From NCBI GenBank assembly GCA_040374085.1, contig JBEIVB010000007.1, positions 1 to 46,926 of the forward strand: a stretch of DNA of 46,926 nucleotides, given 5' to 3'. Source of the stretch: JBEIVB01 sp040374085. GTDB taxonomy: Bacteria; Bacteroidota; Bacteroidia; UBA4408. Shown piece after piece: positions 1 to 8,105 of the stretch. Both the position numbers and the translations under genes were made by a program. Numbering within the stretch: position 1 is the stretch's first letter; each line of letters starts with the position of its first letter. The notes beneath the pieces were generated by a model. That model ran no database searches, was not told the origin of the DNA, and saw only the letters and a program-made list of their open reading frames with translations.

Positions 1-1291
1 CGTTGGCGGTTTCGAAAAAAGCACCCAGTTCAGCATGTTGCTTTTCCAAAGGACCATATTGCCTTGAATATGCACCTTGCATGTAAAACGCAGCATAAAG
101 GGAAAACAAAAGATACAGAGCCAAGGCAATCGTTCCAACGAGGTAGATGGGACCTTGCCCAAAAACAACCCATGCCGAAACAATCATAATGCAAGGCATG
201 ATGGAATACTCCAGATAACGTTCGGCCTCGCCGATAAAGAGCAAATATTTCCATTTGGTTAGAACAAACCACACCAAGCCCGCACAAGCCCAAGTTTGCC
301 AAAATGCCCAGGTAGAGGGAGCTATCCATTGGGGACAACTGCTGATTAAAAAAGGGCTTATCAGCACAAAAGGCATAGCGGTTATGGCAATGTGTAAAAA
401 GAAGGATTCTTCGAACAGCCACTTGCTAAACTGCTTCCAACTCGATACCCCTTTTATAAAACCGGCAATCTCTCCATATGCCCTCTTAACATAGCTGGGC
501 AGGGTTTGATTGAAGTTTTTATCCTTAAAGAGCCATGACCTCTGGAGATGCAGAAAATAATAGCGCATGTTCCGTATTTGGGAGGTAAGAATCCGCAGGC
601 TATGGCCTCGGGTAAGAAGAGCTGCTCCAAGAAATCCAACGCAAACAATGAGGGGATACCCCCAACCCCAAAGCGCAGAAAACAAGAAGGCAAAAAATAC
701 CAAAACCTGCAGGCTAAATTTGGATGAAATGAACTGCGTCCCGGCCAATGCAGCTGATGCTGCTGCCCATACCCAACTTTGGTTGTTGATGGCAATCCAG
801 GCAAAAAATAGGTGGGCAGAATAAAGCGTCTGACCAAATACCCTTGGACTGCCGTGATAAGCCCTAGGACCGTATCCCAATCTGAGAAGCAAAGGAGAAA
901 AAGCAACCATTAGAACAACGCAAACGATGAACTGCCACCGTAAATCTTCAGGAACATTTGGCGTAGCCATCCAAAGCCCAAAGGTTAGAATCAACAGGTT
1001 CAAGCCATCAAAAAAAGCTCCTGTAAAGCGCTCTGCGTACGGTCTGATTTTTGATGGGAATGCGGCAAGAAAGTAATGGTATAAAAACGGATACGCATAG
1101 CGTTGTGGAAGCGCTGAGTATTTAAAGTGTTTGAATACACGCATTCCGTTTTCGCGAATTTCATCTGCAGCAAACAAATGAAAATAAGTATCGTGGGCGA
1201 TACTCCAAGGATATTGAATGCGCGGTCGCATACGCAGCCATACCGCAAGGGAGCCACCCAGAATTAATAGGAGAATCGGGACCTCAGGCAT
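1..1291 (-). CDS. Multi-pass membrane protein, GT-C-like glycosyltransferase (3' end cut by window)
   Basis: Reading the minus strand from the ATG at 1291 gives an uninterrupted frame of 430 codons to the window edge, so the stop lies outside. The product begins MPEVPILLLILGGSLAVW, a first membrane segment, followed by a loop with DTYFHLFAADEIRENG. That layout (acidic residue, then HL, then a stretch ending in NG) resembles the first periplasmic loop of GT-C enzymes such as STT3- and PMT-type transferases. About eight to ten further hydrophobic segments follow. The start is 8 nt after the stop of the upstream acetyltransferase, so it is the last visible gene of the polysaccharide operon. GT-C assignment is inference from one motif and topology; a polymerase or flippase-like protein is possible. 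That it is a real membrane-protein gene is well supported by frame length and composition. Confidence 0.75.
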   Translation of the reverse strand, partial: MPEVPILLLILGGSLAVWLRMRPRIQYPWSIAHDTYFHLFAADEIRENGMRVFKHFKYSALPQRYAYPFLYHYFLAAFPSKIRPYAERFTGAFFDGLNLLILTFGLWMATPNVPEDLRWQFIVCVVLMVAFSPLLLRLGYGPRAYHGSPRVFGQTLYSAHLFFAWIAINNQSWVWAAASAALAGTQFISSKFSLQVLVFFAFLFSALWGWGYPLIVCVGFLGAALLTRGHSLRILTSQIRNMRYYFLHLQRSWLFKDKNFNQTLPSYVKRAYGEIAGFIKGVSSWKQFSKWLFEESFFLHIAITAMPFVLISPFLISSCPQWIAPSTWAFWQTWACAGLVWFVLTKWKYLLFIGEAERYLEYSIMPCIMIVSAWVVFGQGPIYLVGTIALALYLLFSLYAAFYMQGAYSRQYGPLEKQHAELGAFFETAN

Positions 1292-1299
1292 GTGGCAAA

Positions 1300-1905
1300 T
1301 CAGGTCAGATAATCGAATCGAACATCGTCCCCATCCAGTTTTACCTTGCCTACAATCTTGGCAGGAACACCCAAGGCAATGGAGCAATCGGGTAGGTTTT
1401 TGGTTACAACGGCACCTGCACCCACCAAACAGTGGTTGCCAATATGAATGCCTTTACCAATGAAGGCACCGGTGCCTATGAAACAATTGTTGCCGATGGA
1501 TATGGGTGCATACTCATACGCGCATTTACCCCCGCTTAAGGCCCATTTCACCGAATCATGAGATACAATGTTTACGCCTGCGCTAATGGAGCAATTGCTG
1601 CCGATGGTTAACCCACCCGTGCCGTCCAATGCTGTGTAGGGACCAATCCATGTATTTTCTCCTACCTGTACGTCACCCACTACAGTTGCTGTTTGATAAA
1701 CGGTTATGTTTTTGCCCGGTCCAAATAGAAACTCTCCTCGTTCTTTCCAATCGAATACATCTTCAAGAAAAGGATTTGCTCTCGTATACTTCTCTGAGGT
1801 AAAGTTCCTGAGAGCTTGGTGAAGACCCACAAGTTGCTCCAGTAATTTCGACTCATCCTCTGTGAGGTAATTCGACATCCTTTCCAGACGCTGATTCAAA
1901 TCCAT
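1300..1905 (-). CDS. Hexapeptide-repeat acyltransferase (WbbJ/maltose acetyltransferase-like)
   Basis: This 201-residue protein has a helical N-terminal part (residues 1-55) and then a left-handed beta-helix built from hexapeptide repeats such as IGPYTA, IGSNCS, IGNNCF, IGTGAF, IGNHCL and VGAGAV. The HDS motif near residue 115 supplies the histidine usual in the active site. The ending ALGVPAKIVG is the standard C-terminal cap of this family. Such enzymes transfer an acetyl group from acetyl-CoA to a hydroxyl or amino group of a sugar. Its start overlaps the end of the small upstream ORF by 10 nt, and the membrane-protein gene follows 8 nt later. It probably decorates a sugar of the polysaccharide made by this operon; the substrate cannot be read from sequence. 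Confidence 0.88.
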   Translation of the reverse strand: MDLNQRLERMSNYLTEDESKLLEQLVGLHQALRNFTSEKYTRANPFLEDVFDWKERGEFLFGPGKNITVYQTATVVGDVQVGENTWIGPYTALDGTGGLTIGSNCSISAGVNIVSHDSVKWALSGGKCAYEYAPISIGNNCFIGTGAFIGKGIHIGNHCLVGAGAVVTKNLPDCSIALGVPAKIVGKVKLDGDDVRFDYLT

Positions 1906-2234
1906 AATACAAGGCTATTTTTTGGGAGATGATGGTTAAACTGAACCTTGCACCAACCCGGGAAAAATGGAATGGGAATGATTGTGTTCAACCATCTCAC
2001 CAAAGAAAGAAAATTGAATGAACATCTACAAAAGTCAGGCAATAAAGACCTGTACCTATGAACTTCAAAGAGAGAAGATGAAAGACCAGCTTGCTCGAGA
2101 AAGCAACTCAGGCGAAGGGAAGTATTTTCTTCTGCCTCAATACGATTGAGCGGGGTCGCAAATTGGGGTGATGCGCACCCACGCGGTTCTGGTAATACAG
2201 TTTCGGCAACCCTTTTTTGCAGGTAAGCGCTCAT
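1896..2234 (-). CDS. Unrecognised 112-residue ORF inside the polysaccharide operon
   Basis: I do not recognise this ORF. Its ATG shares an ATGA overlap with the stop of the deacetylase-like gene and its stop overlaps the next gene's start by 10 nt, which is the spacing style of the whole operon and argues that it is translated. Against this, the product is rich in Leu, Ser, Phe, Arg and Cys (six Cys) with no clear domain or membrane segment, which resembles translated non-coding DNA. The second half (LSSSLFEVHRYRSLLPDF onwards) could be a helical fragment. Another minus frame is open for about 40 codons after the deacetylase stop but then closes. A decayed gene fragment is a real alternative. 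Confidence 0.4.
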   Translation of the reverse strand: MSAYLQKRVAETVLPEPRGCASPQFATPLNRIEAEENTSLRLSCFLEQAGLSSSLFEVHRYRSLLPDFCRCSFNFLSLVRWLNTIIPIPFFPGWCKVQFNHHLPKNSLVLWI

Positions 2235-2938
2235 TTAGGAATGGCCTCATTCATAAATATAAAATTATAGTCTGGCTGGCTTAACAGCTCTTCTAGGAAG
2301 GTCCTTGTGCCGGTGCCCGGATTGCAGAATTTTTGGGCTTCGAGTTCTGAAATATGGCTCAAGCCATTGGGAAATGCCGTTTTCAGGTTCTGGTAGGGTA
2401 GAGGAGAATCGGAATTTAGGTAAACGTGAACCGGATGAAACATAATTACACACAAACCTGCAGGCGGAGAAAAAGAATCTGCCTTCCAGTTGTAGCCCTC
2501 CAAAAGAAGGCAATCGTCGTCGGCCCAGCAGAACGGCAATCTGCAAATTTTTCCAACACCTGTTCGCTGCCAAATGGGTTTTATGTGGGTGTAGCCGGGC
2601 AAAAATGTACTCGAATCGGCTTTGATGCGCGAGGAGAGAAGATTTAAAATAGGGCCCGATTGAACCACGGCGTGCGATCTGCTGCAAACGGCTTCGGGAA
2701 ACCAGGAGGTAATCGTTTCAATTACCTCTTCAGGGCTGTTCCCGTGGCTCGACCTCGGTAAAAAATTGGGGTGAATACCCACTTCAACCCATGTTTTTTT
2801 TCGAAGTGTTTCTACATATTCGCTGCGGTGTGTCATCATCCACGTAGCTTTTTTCTCGAACCGCTCGAAAATTTCATACGTGAACTCCAGCATATAATCC
2901 GGTGCCCAATCTACATCTAAGGTAACGACTACATCCAT
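2231..2938 (-). CDS. Polysaccharide deacetylase-like protein (WbmS-like)
   Basis: The 235-residue product begins MDVVVTLDVDWAPD. Asp8 and Asp10 fit the DxD metal/catalytic motif of carbohydrate esterase family 4, GIHPN (His56) supplies a metal-binding histidine, and FHPVHVY near residue 170 is the later His motif. This matches the short deacetylase-like proteins found in O-antigen loci (WbmS type). An in-frame ATG lies 18 nt upstream, but the ATG at 2938 is preceded at 6 nt by AGGAGG, so I chose it; the overlap with the upstream gene is then 10 nt. Expected role is N-deacetylation of a sugar residue during polysaccharide assembly. Activity and substrate are inferred. Confidence 0.8.
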   Translation of the reverse strand: MDVVVTLDVDWAPDYMLEFTYEIFERFEKKATWMMTHRSEYVETLRKKTWVEVGIHPNFLPRSSHGNSPEEVIETITSWFPEAVCSRSHAVVQSGPILNLLSSRIKADSSTFLPGYTHIKPIWQRTGVGKICRLPFCWADDDCLLLEGYNWKADSFSPPAGLCVIMFHPVHVYLNSDSPLPYQNLKTAFPNGLSHISELEAQKFCNPGTGTRTFLEELLSQPDYNFIFMNEAIPK

Positions 2939-3864
2939 GCTGAACCTCCTTTCCAAACCGCTTTTAGAATGCCGTGTTTGCCAAATCCGTTGCCGTTATA
3001 CAACATCCAAACATCGTCATCAATTGAGAAAACATCCATTTTGTCCACCGTTTCTTCTTTGAAATTTTCATCCATTTCAAAACCGGTTACTGCATCATCC
3101 TTTCTTGTCCAATGAATACCATCGATGGATTCTGCATAGCCTGCTCGATAAGGAAAGCCATTTCGCTTTACCGGAAACCAAGCATGCCAAAGCGAAGGTC
3201 TCTGTATGATGGATAACCTCGAGATGTTTGTTTCGTTCTCCAATAAAGGAATGGCAACTTGCCCCTCACGGTGCCAGTTTATGAGGTCTTTCGACCAGGC
3301 TATTTTAATGTTGTACCGGGAGGTGGATTCGGCTCCTCTCCAATTGAACTGGAAGCCAGATAAATAATACATGATGTAATCGGAGCCCAATTTTCGAATG
3401 GTTCCGCCTGAAACCATCCAAGGATCGAACGAGCTCCTGTCTAAAACAGGCGCTTCGCTAACTTTATGAAAGGTGAGACCCTCATCATGGCTTACCGCCA
3501 ATCCCATGGCCGTGTAGAATAGGGGAGGAGGCGATCCCTGGCACCATCCCAAATACATCATATACCAATCCGATCCTTCCCGCCAAATGCTGGTGCATTG
3601 AACTCCCTGACCGTCAAAATAGCCCAGGTTGCCCGGAGCCAACACCGGTTGCTCAGACTCCCTAAGTACTTCGTTCGGCATACTGGCATGAACTTCGAAA
3701 AAGCCCACATGCGCTCGGTTTTCTTTATCTCGACTTGTGTAGTAAATACGAAGATTGCCGTTTTCGAGCGCAACCGTGGTTGGCAGAGCAGCATGTGAAG
3801 CCCGCCAGTCTTTTATGCCATTTGTATTGTAAAATAAACCTTCTCGAACCCAGTTTTGCTTCAT
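2929..3864 (-). CDS. Five-bladed beta-propeller glycosidase-like protein (GH43/GH130-like fold)
   Basis: This 311-residue protein has the repeated blade pattern of the five-bladed propeller glycosidase families: LRIYYTSRD, WYMMYLGW, GLAVSHDEGLTFHK, DPWMVSGGTIRK, YIMYYLSG, IAWSKDLINWHR, AGYAESIDGIHWTRK and VWMLYNGNGFGKHGI. SxDxxxW-type strands recur in each blade. There is no signal peptide, so it acts in the cytoplasm or is exported by an unrecognised route. The start codon shares one base with the methyltransferase stop (TAATG). Within a biosynthetic operon it may trim or bind a glycan or act as a phosphorylase; I cannot assign a family-specific catalytic triad with confidence. Confidence 0.8.
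   Translation of the reverse strand: MKQNWVREGLFYNTNGIKDWRASHAALPTTVALENGNLRIYYTSRDKENRAHVGFFEVHASMPNEVLRESEQPVLAPGNLGYFDGQGVQCTSIWREGSDWYMMYLGWCQGSPPPLFYTAMGLAVSHDEGLTFHKVSEAPVLDRSSFDPWMVSGGTIRKLGSDYIMYYLSGFQFNWRGAESTSRYNIKIAWSKDLINWHREGQVAIPLLENETNISRLSIIQRPSLWHAWFPVKRNGFPYRAGYAESIDGIHWTRKDDAVTGFEMDENFKEETVDKMDVFSIDDDVWMLYNGNGFGKHGILKAVWKGGSAWM
2945..2950 (-). promoter_or_regulatory. Strong Shine-Dalgarno AGGAGG before the deacetylase-like gene
   Basis: AAAGGAGG is read on the minus strand with 6 nt between AGGAGG and the ATG at 2938. Such sites are uncommon in Bacteroidota. It decides between two in-frame starts, favouring 2938 over 2956, and lies inside the 3' end of the upstream coding sequence. 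Confidence 0.7.
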
Positions 3865-4475
3865 TATTTCCGAACCAATATCGTGAACTCAAACAAAGGA
3901 TAATCGTGGAGAAGCGCCACTTTCTTGGAAAGATTTTTTTTGCAGAAATCAAATAGTTCTGTCGGATCTTGGTAATGCAAGTTGTCCGCTTTCCAATCCA
4001 CATAGGTGGACAAGAGGTTAAAGGAAATACCTTTATTAGCATGCTTATACATGGCAATTAGGGTGTCGAAAATATACTCCTTCCAGCTCGATTCGTTTTC
4101 ATCGAACCGAACATTAAAGATGCCGGAGGTGATGCAATAATCTGCTTCCGTTTGCAGCCTTGATTCGTGAAACCAATGTGCCCTGGGGTCTTCACCAATA
4201 TATTTTACTGCTGCATCGAGCATATCCTGACTTATATCGTAACCGTTGTAGGTGTGCAACAATTTCGGAAAGTTCTGATCTAGGAAAGGAACCAATTCAC
4301 CATAGCCACATCCCAGCTCGTTAACAGAAAAAGGCAGGGGCGAATCCATCACCGCACACAATTTTTGAAACCGCAATTCCTGAGAGTCGGAGTCTTTCCA
4401 CCCCACGCTTTTCGAATCAATGCCGAATTGTTTTAAGTTGTTGGTGTAGAGTTCTTCGATTTTCTTGAGGTTCAT
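3864..4475 (-). CDS. Class I SAM-dependent methyltransferase
   Basis: The 203-residue product has SAM-binding motif I at ELGCGYG (residues 53-59), followed by an acidic post-I region with YNGYDISQDML where Asp binds the SAM ribose. The remainder fits the Rossmann-like methyltransferase fold. A longer frame opens at 4556, but the ATG at 4475 forms an ATGA overlap with the acetyltransferase stop and has AAGGAG 5 nt upstream, so the shorter start is chosen. In this operon it is likely a sugar or lipid-linked-glycan methyltransferase. The acceptor is unknown. Confidence 0.85.
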   Translation of the reverse strand: MNLKKIEELYTNNLKQFGIDSKSVGWKDSDSQELRFQKLCAVMDSPLPFSVNELGCGYGELVPFLDQNFPKLLHTYNGYDISQDMLDAAVKYIGEDPRAHWFHESRLQTEADYCITSGIFNVRFDENESSWKEYIFDTLIAMYKHANKGISFNLLSTYVDWKADNLHYQDPTELFDFCKKNLSKKVALLHDYPLFEFTILVRK

Positions 4476-5131
4476 GATTGCTCCTTTTTTTCGTAAACGG
4501 TTGCTTTCGTGCCAATTAGGGTTTGATTTGCCTCGGTGTTTCGTACAATTAAACAACCCGCCCCTAATGTGGTGAAGGGGCCCAAGGTAATGCCATCTCT
4601 TAAGGTTGAATTTACACCTAAGAAGGAGTGATGCCCAATTATGCAGTGACCCGAAACAACAACATGAGAACTGATAAACACATTTGATTCAACGATGGAG
4701 TGATGTCCAATATGATTCCCGCTCCATAGAATGCAATTGTCGCCTATTTCAACGAAAGGTTGAATGGTGTTGTCCTCAAAAATAAAGCAGTTCTCGCCAA
4801 TTTTTTTTGCATAGTTGGTACAGCGCGAACTGATGTAGGTTAGGAGTTTGTATCCTTTTTCTTTAGCCAGGCGACAAAATTTTTCACGTGTTTGGTTTTG
4901 GTTTTGGTAACCAACCGCTATGTGCATATCATACTCGCTGGGAGGATAAAGGTTTTGTACCTCTTCAAATGCAACAAACGGACGACCAAACTTGGTTGGA
5001 CTGTCCAAGAAATCACGTGTACTTGTGAAGGCAACTACTTCATAATCACTGTCATGGGTGAGCAAGAAGTCCATAACTTCGGCTTGACCCGAGGATCCAA
5101 AAAGCAATGCTTTTTTTGTTTTTTTCATCAT
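4472..5131 (-). CDS. NeuD/PglD-family sugar O/N-acetyltransferase
   Basis: This 219-residue protein has the two-part layout of the NeuD/PglD family. The N-terminal Rossmann-like domain opens with KKALLFGSSGQAEVMDFLL. From about residue 100 a left-handed beta-helix follows with hexapeptides IGENCF, IGDNCI, VESNVF, IIGHHS and LGAGCL. HIGHHS contains the histidine expected to act as catalytic base. Members acetylate amino-sugar nucleotides or sialic-acid-like sugars using acetyl-CoA. The gene overlaps both neighbours by four bases (ATGA at 5128-5131 and 4472-4475). With the aminotransferase and epimerase of the same operon it fits a pathway making an acetamido sugar. Confidence 0.9.
   Translation of the reverse strand: MMKKTKKALLFGSSGQAEVMDFLLTHDSDYEVVAFTSTRDFLDSPTKFGRPFVAFEEVQNLYPPSEYDMHIAVGYQNQNQTREKFCRLAKEKGYKLLTYISSRCTNYAKKIGENCFIFEDNTIQPFVEIGDNCILWSGNHIGHHSIVESNVFISSHVVVSGHCIIGHHSFLGVNSTLRDGITLGPFTTLGAGCLIVRNTEANQTLIGTKATVYEKKEQS
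4481..4486 (-). promoter_or_regulatory. Shine-Dalgarno AAGGAG before the methyltransferase
   Basis: AAGGAG read on the minus strand sits 5 nt before the ATG at 4475 and within the end of the acetyltransferase gene. It supports the internal start rather than the ATG at 4556. Confidence 0.6.
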
Positions 5132-6207
5132 GGAATGGGTTGCAGGGCAGAAAAAGGAAGAACGAAAAATCCCTTGTAATGGGCGGTTAATTCATCTTTG
5201 GAACATCGGTACACTTCCTGCTTCAATATTTTAGTATAATAAAAATAAGGCAGGTTTACCGTTCCCCATTTGCGTTTAAAATCGTACACACCGCCCTGAG
5301 ACAGCCATGTGCCTCCCCAGTTCCACCAGAGGTAGCCCATATTTTGGGCATCCTGCATGGCTTCAAAAATTACCAGGGCTGAGGGTTGAATAGAACGATG
5401 TTTCTCTACGGTAGCAGGCGTGAAGTACTCCACGGTTTGATTGCAATAAAAGAGCAACAATCCTGCAATATTTTCACCATCCTTTTCCGCAATATATACT
5501 CTCCAAAATTCATTTGGAATGCGTTCGGGTATAGAGGCAAAGAATGACCAATCTTTGGACAAACCTCCTATGGCGGTTATATTCTCCACGTGGGTTCTGT
5601 GGAGCCATTCTAAATCTTTCAGATCATTAGACCAACGAACCTTAACCTGCTCCTTTTGTGCTTTCTTGATGTTTCGCGGCCGGGGATCTTCCATTGCAGC
5701 CAGTAGCTTATGGGTAGCCTCCAACGATTCAAAACCAGGATACAATCGGGTAAACTGCCCTATCCGTTCATCTCGTAAATCAAATGCATAGTCCGAATCA
5801 AGTTGACGCATGCTTTCGGCATCCATAGGATTGCCGATTATGGTTGAAGAAACGCATCCATTTAGAATTGCAAACTCATCGAATGCACGAAGCAGGGAAA
5901 GCCTTATGGATTTTCGTTCTTCTTCTTCAACCTCCGGAGACCAAATAAATGAACCATTGCTGCCATAGTATGGCAATGAATTTAACGCCGGACCCAAGCC
6001 ACCATCTTTCGAGAGGAATGCTGGCAGAGCACACATCCACTCTCCGGTGTTTCGCTTGGCACAAAAGGAAATGGGTGTTCCACCCAGATAATGTGCCAGA
6101 AGGCTCATATAATGGGGGGTATGATAAAACAGGGCTCCGGAATCCTTGCTCAGGAAATCCAACGGAATACTTCCGGGGGCATTAACCTCGATTTGAAAGG
6201 GCATCAT
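5128..6207 (-). CDS. FemAB/GNAT-like N-acyltransferase
   Basis: The 359-residue product resembles FemAB-type proteins, with two GNAT folds in tandem. The N-terminal half carries FYHTPHYMSLLAHYLGG and LNSLPYYGSNG. The C-terminal half carries RPRNIKKAQKEQVKV, LLLFYCNQTVEYFTPAT and the conserved late segment WNWGGTWLSQGGVYDFKRKWG, matching the family pattern of a buried Gly/Phe-Lys motif near the end. FemAB relatives use aminoacyl-tRNA or acyl-CoA to acylate an amino group. In polysaccharide loci they are thought to add amino acids or acyl groups to amino sugars. ATGA overlaps join it to the asparagine synthase and NeuD-like genes. Substrate is unknown. Confidence 0.8.
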   Translation of the reverse strand: MMPFQIEVNAPGSIPLDFLSKDSGALFYHTPHYMSLLAHYLGGTPISFCAKRNTGEWMCALPAFLSKDGGLGPALNSLPYYGSNGSFIWSPEVEEEERKSIRLSLLRAFDEFAILNGCVSSTIIGNPMDAESMRQLDSDYAFDLRDERIGQFTRLYPGFESLEATHKLLAAMEDPRPRNIKKAQKEQVKVRWSNDLKDLEWLHRTHVENITAIGGLSKDWSFFASIPERIPNEFWRVYIAEKDGENIAGLLLFYCNQTVEYFTPATVEKHRSIQPSALVIFEAMQDAQNMGYLWWNWGGTWLSQGGVYDFKRKWGTVNLPYFYYTKILKQEVYRCSKDELTAHYKGFFVLPFSALQPIP

Positions 6208-8102
6208 TCGTCGCTGATGTTTTCGCCATTAATGAAAATCCGACACCACCATTCAAAATTCATCAACGACCAAATGAGCAATCTGTGGTTGATTCCTTTG
6301 TTGCAATGCTCATCGATGATTCGATGAACATAATCTGGACGAATGAACTCCTGAGAGACGGTATGCTTGTGCAAGAGCAGTTCTTTTACGTAGGCGGCGT
6401 TTTCTCCTCTATACCAGCTTTCATCGGGTGCAGAGAAACCCTGCTTTTTTCTGTTTAGGATGCTCTCGGGCATGAAGCTTTGCATGGCCTTACGCAGCAC
6501 GTTTTTGCCATCATGAAATTCTCGGTACTGCCTCCTTTTCTGATGTGCATCGTTTTCATCCAACCTTTTCATCTCCTCTAAATTTCCAAGTTTATGCCGA
6601 ACGGGGATGCGCTGGGCAAAGTTGACCAAATCGTTGTCCAAAAAAGGAAATCTTTCTTCCAAACCATTCGCCATACTCAGTTTATCGCCTACAAGAAGCA
6701 GGCCGGGAAGAAAGGTCTTAATCTCAAAATATAAACTATTCTGTATGTGTTCCTCCGGACTGTCGTAACGTAATTTTGGATTGAACCGAAATACCCGCTC
6801 GAATACCCTCCTGGGTTCTTCGGCGTCGAGTTGCTTATAAATGGTATGCTGAAATAAACTATCCTTGCTGGAGTCGGGTACCAGCCTTTGCCAGAAATCG
6901 TAATAAGCATTAAAAAAATCTTCCTGCCCCAAACTTTTAAAAATTCTATAGTATCTCCAAGGATAACCGCCGAAAAGCTCATCGCCTCCTGTACCCTGTA
7001 GGCATACCTTAACAAACTTGCTCGCAAGCCTGCTGATGTAATAGTTGGGATAAGACATTCCAACTCTTAAATCCTCTAAATGATAAACAACGCGGGGCAA
7101 CGACCATTTTAAGTCGCCTGCATTGATTACTTGTTCAAAATGCTCGGTTTTCAAATGGTTGGCCATTAACTCCGCATCTCTTCGCTCGTCGTAGTTTGCT
7201 TCAACGCCGGTTACTTCGCTCATGTCAAATCCACATGTGAAAGTGGACAAGCGTTTTACGTGCCCACTTGCAAGCGCTGTAATGCTGCCGGAATCCATAC
7301 CACCGGATAAATAGGACCCTACTGGAACATCAGACACCATTTGGCGGCTAACGGCTTGTCGGAAGAGTCGCTCAGTTTCATGAACCGCATCTTCAAACGT
7401 AATGCTGTTGTCTGGCTCCGAAAAATCATAATCCCACCAGCTGTTGTGCTCAATCTGCTGGGTAGAGCGATTAAAGCAGATGGTGTTGGCCGGGGGTAGC
7501 ATGTTTACCCCTTTAAAAAGAGTACGAAATGTGAACAGGTTCTGAAAAGAAAAATACTCATTGAGTGCGCCAAGATCTACATCCAATTTATATTCGGGAT
7601 GTTTTAAAATAGCTTTTACTTCAGACGCAAACAAAAGTGTTTCGCCATTGTACCAATAGTAAAGGGGTTTAACGGCAAAACGATCTCGGCTTAGGTAAAG
7701 ACTTTTGGTTTGGCGGTCCCAGGCGGCAACAGCAAACATTCCATTGAGGCGCTCAAAAAACCGCGGCCCCTCACTGGCAAGGCCTTCCACAATTACTTCC
7801 GTATCCGTTTCGCTGAAAAAGCTGTGGCCTTTAGCCCGCAATTCGAGCCTTAGATCTCGGAAGTTGTATATGCATCCGTTGAATACCAAAACCCATCTTC
7901 CGTCTTTTGACGACATAGGTTGACTGCCTTTTTCAGAGGTATCCAAAATGGCCAAACGACGATGGCAAAGTCCAACATGAGGCTCAGCAAAAACGCCCTC
8001 TCCATCTGGCCCACGGTGCGCCAAGGCAGAGGCCATTCTCTTTAGCAACGATGTACCCGGCTGCTCTTCACGCTTGTAAAAAACACCGGCAATTCCACAC
8101 AT
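6204..8102 (-). CDS. asnB: Asparagine synthase (glutamine-hydrolysing)-like amidotransferase
   Basis: This 632-residue protein begins MCGIAGVFY, so Cys2 is the N-terminal nucleophile of the class II glutaminase domain (1-200). The ATP pyrophosphatase loop SGGMDS is at 266-271 of the synthetase domain. Length fits AsnB. It ends with an ATGA overlap to the FemAB-like gene and starts 3 nt after the aminotransferase. AsnB-like proteins inside O-antigen clusters often amidate uronic acid sugars rather than aspartate. That role is plausible here because the gene lies within a polysaccharide operon, but sequence alone does not separate the two functions. Confidence 0.92.
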   Translation of the reverse strand: MCGIAGVFYKREEQPGTSLLKRMASALAHRGPDGEGVFAEPHVGLCHRRLAILDTSEKGSQPMSSKDGRWVLVFNGCIYNFRDLRLELRAKGHSFFSETDTEVIVEGLASEGPRFFERLNGMFAVAAWDRQTKSLYLSRDRFAVKPLYYWYNGETLLFASEVKAILKHPEYKLDVDLGALNEYFSFQNLFTFRTLFKGVNMLPPANTICFNRSTQQIEHNSWWDYDFSEPDNSITFEDAVHETERLFRQAVSRQMVSDVPVGSYLSGGMDSGSITALASGHVKRLSTFTCGFDMSEVTGVEANYDERRDAELMANHLKTEHFEQVINAGDLKWSLPRVVYHLEDLRVGMSYPNYYISRLASKFVKVCLQGTGGDELFGGYPWRYYRIFKSLGQEDFFNAYYDFWQRLVPDSSKDSLFQHTIYKQLDAEEPRRVFERVFRFNPKLRYDSPEEHIQNSLYFEIKTFLPGLLLVGDKLSMANGLEERFPFLDNDLVNFAQRIPVRHKLGNLEEMKRLDENDAHQKRRQYREFHDGKNVLRKAMQSFMPESILNRKKQGFSAPDESWYRGENAAYVKELLLHKHTVSQEFIRPDYVHRIIDEHCNKGINHRLLIWSLMNFEWWCRIFINGENISDE

Positions 8103-8105
8103 GAC

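Noticed and set aside
30..1257. Three minus-strand ORFs (30-422, 454-906, 1000-1257)
   Set aside because: They are out-of-frame shadows of the continuous membrane-protein frame 1-1291, which reads through all of them.
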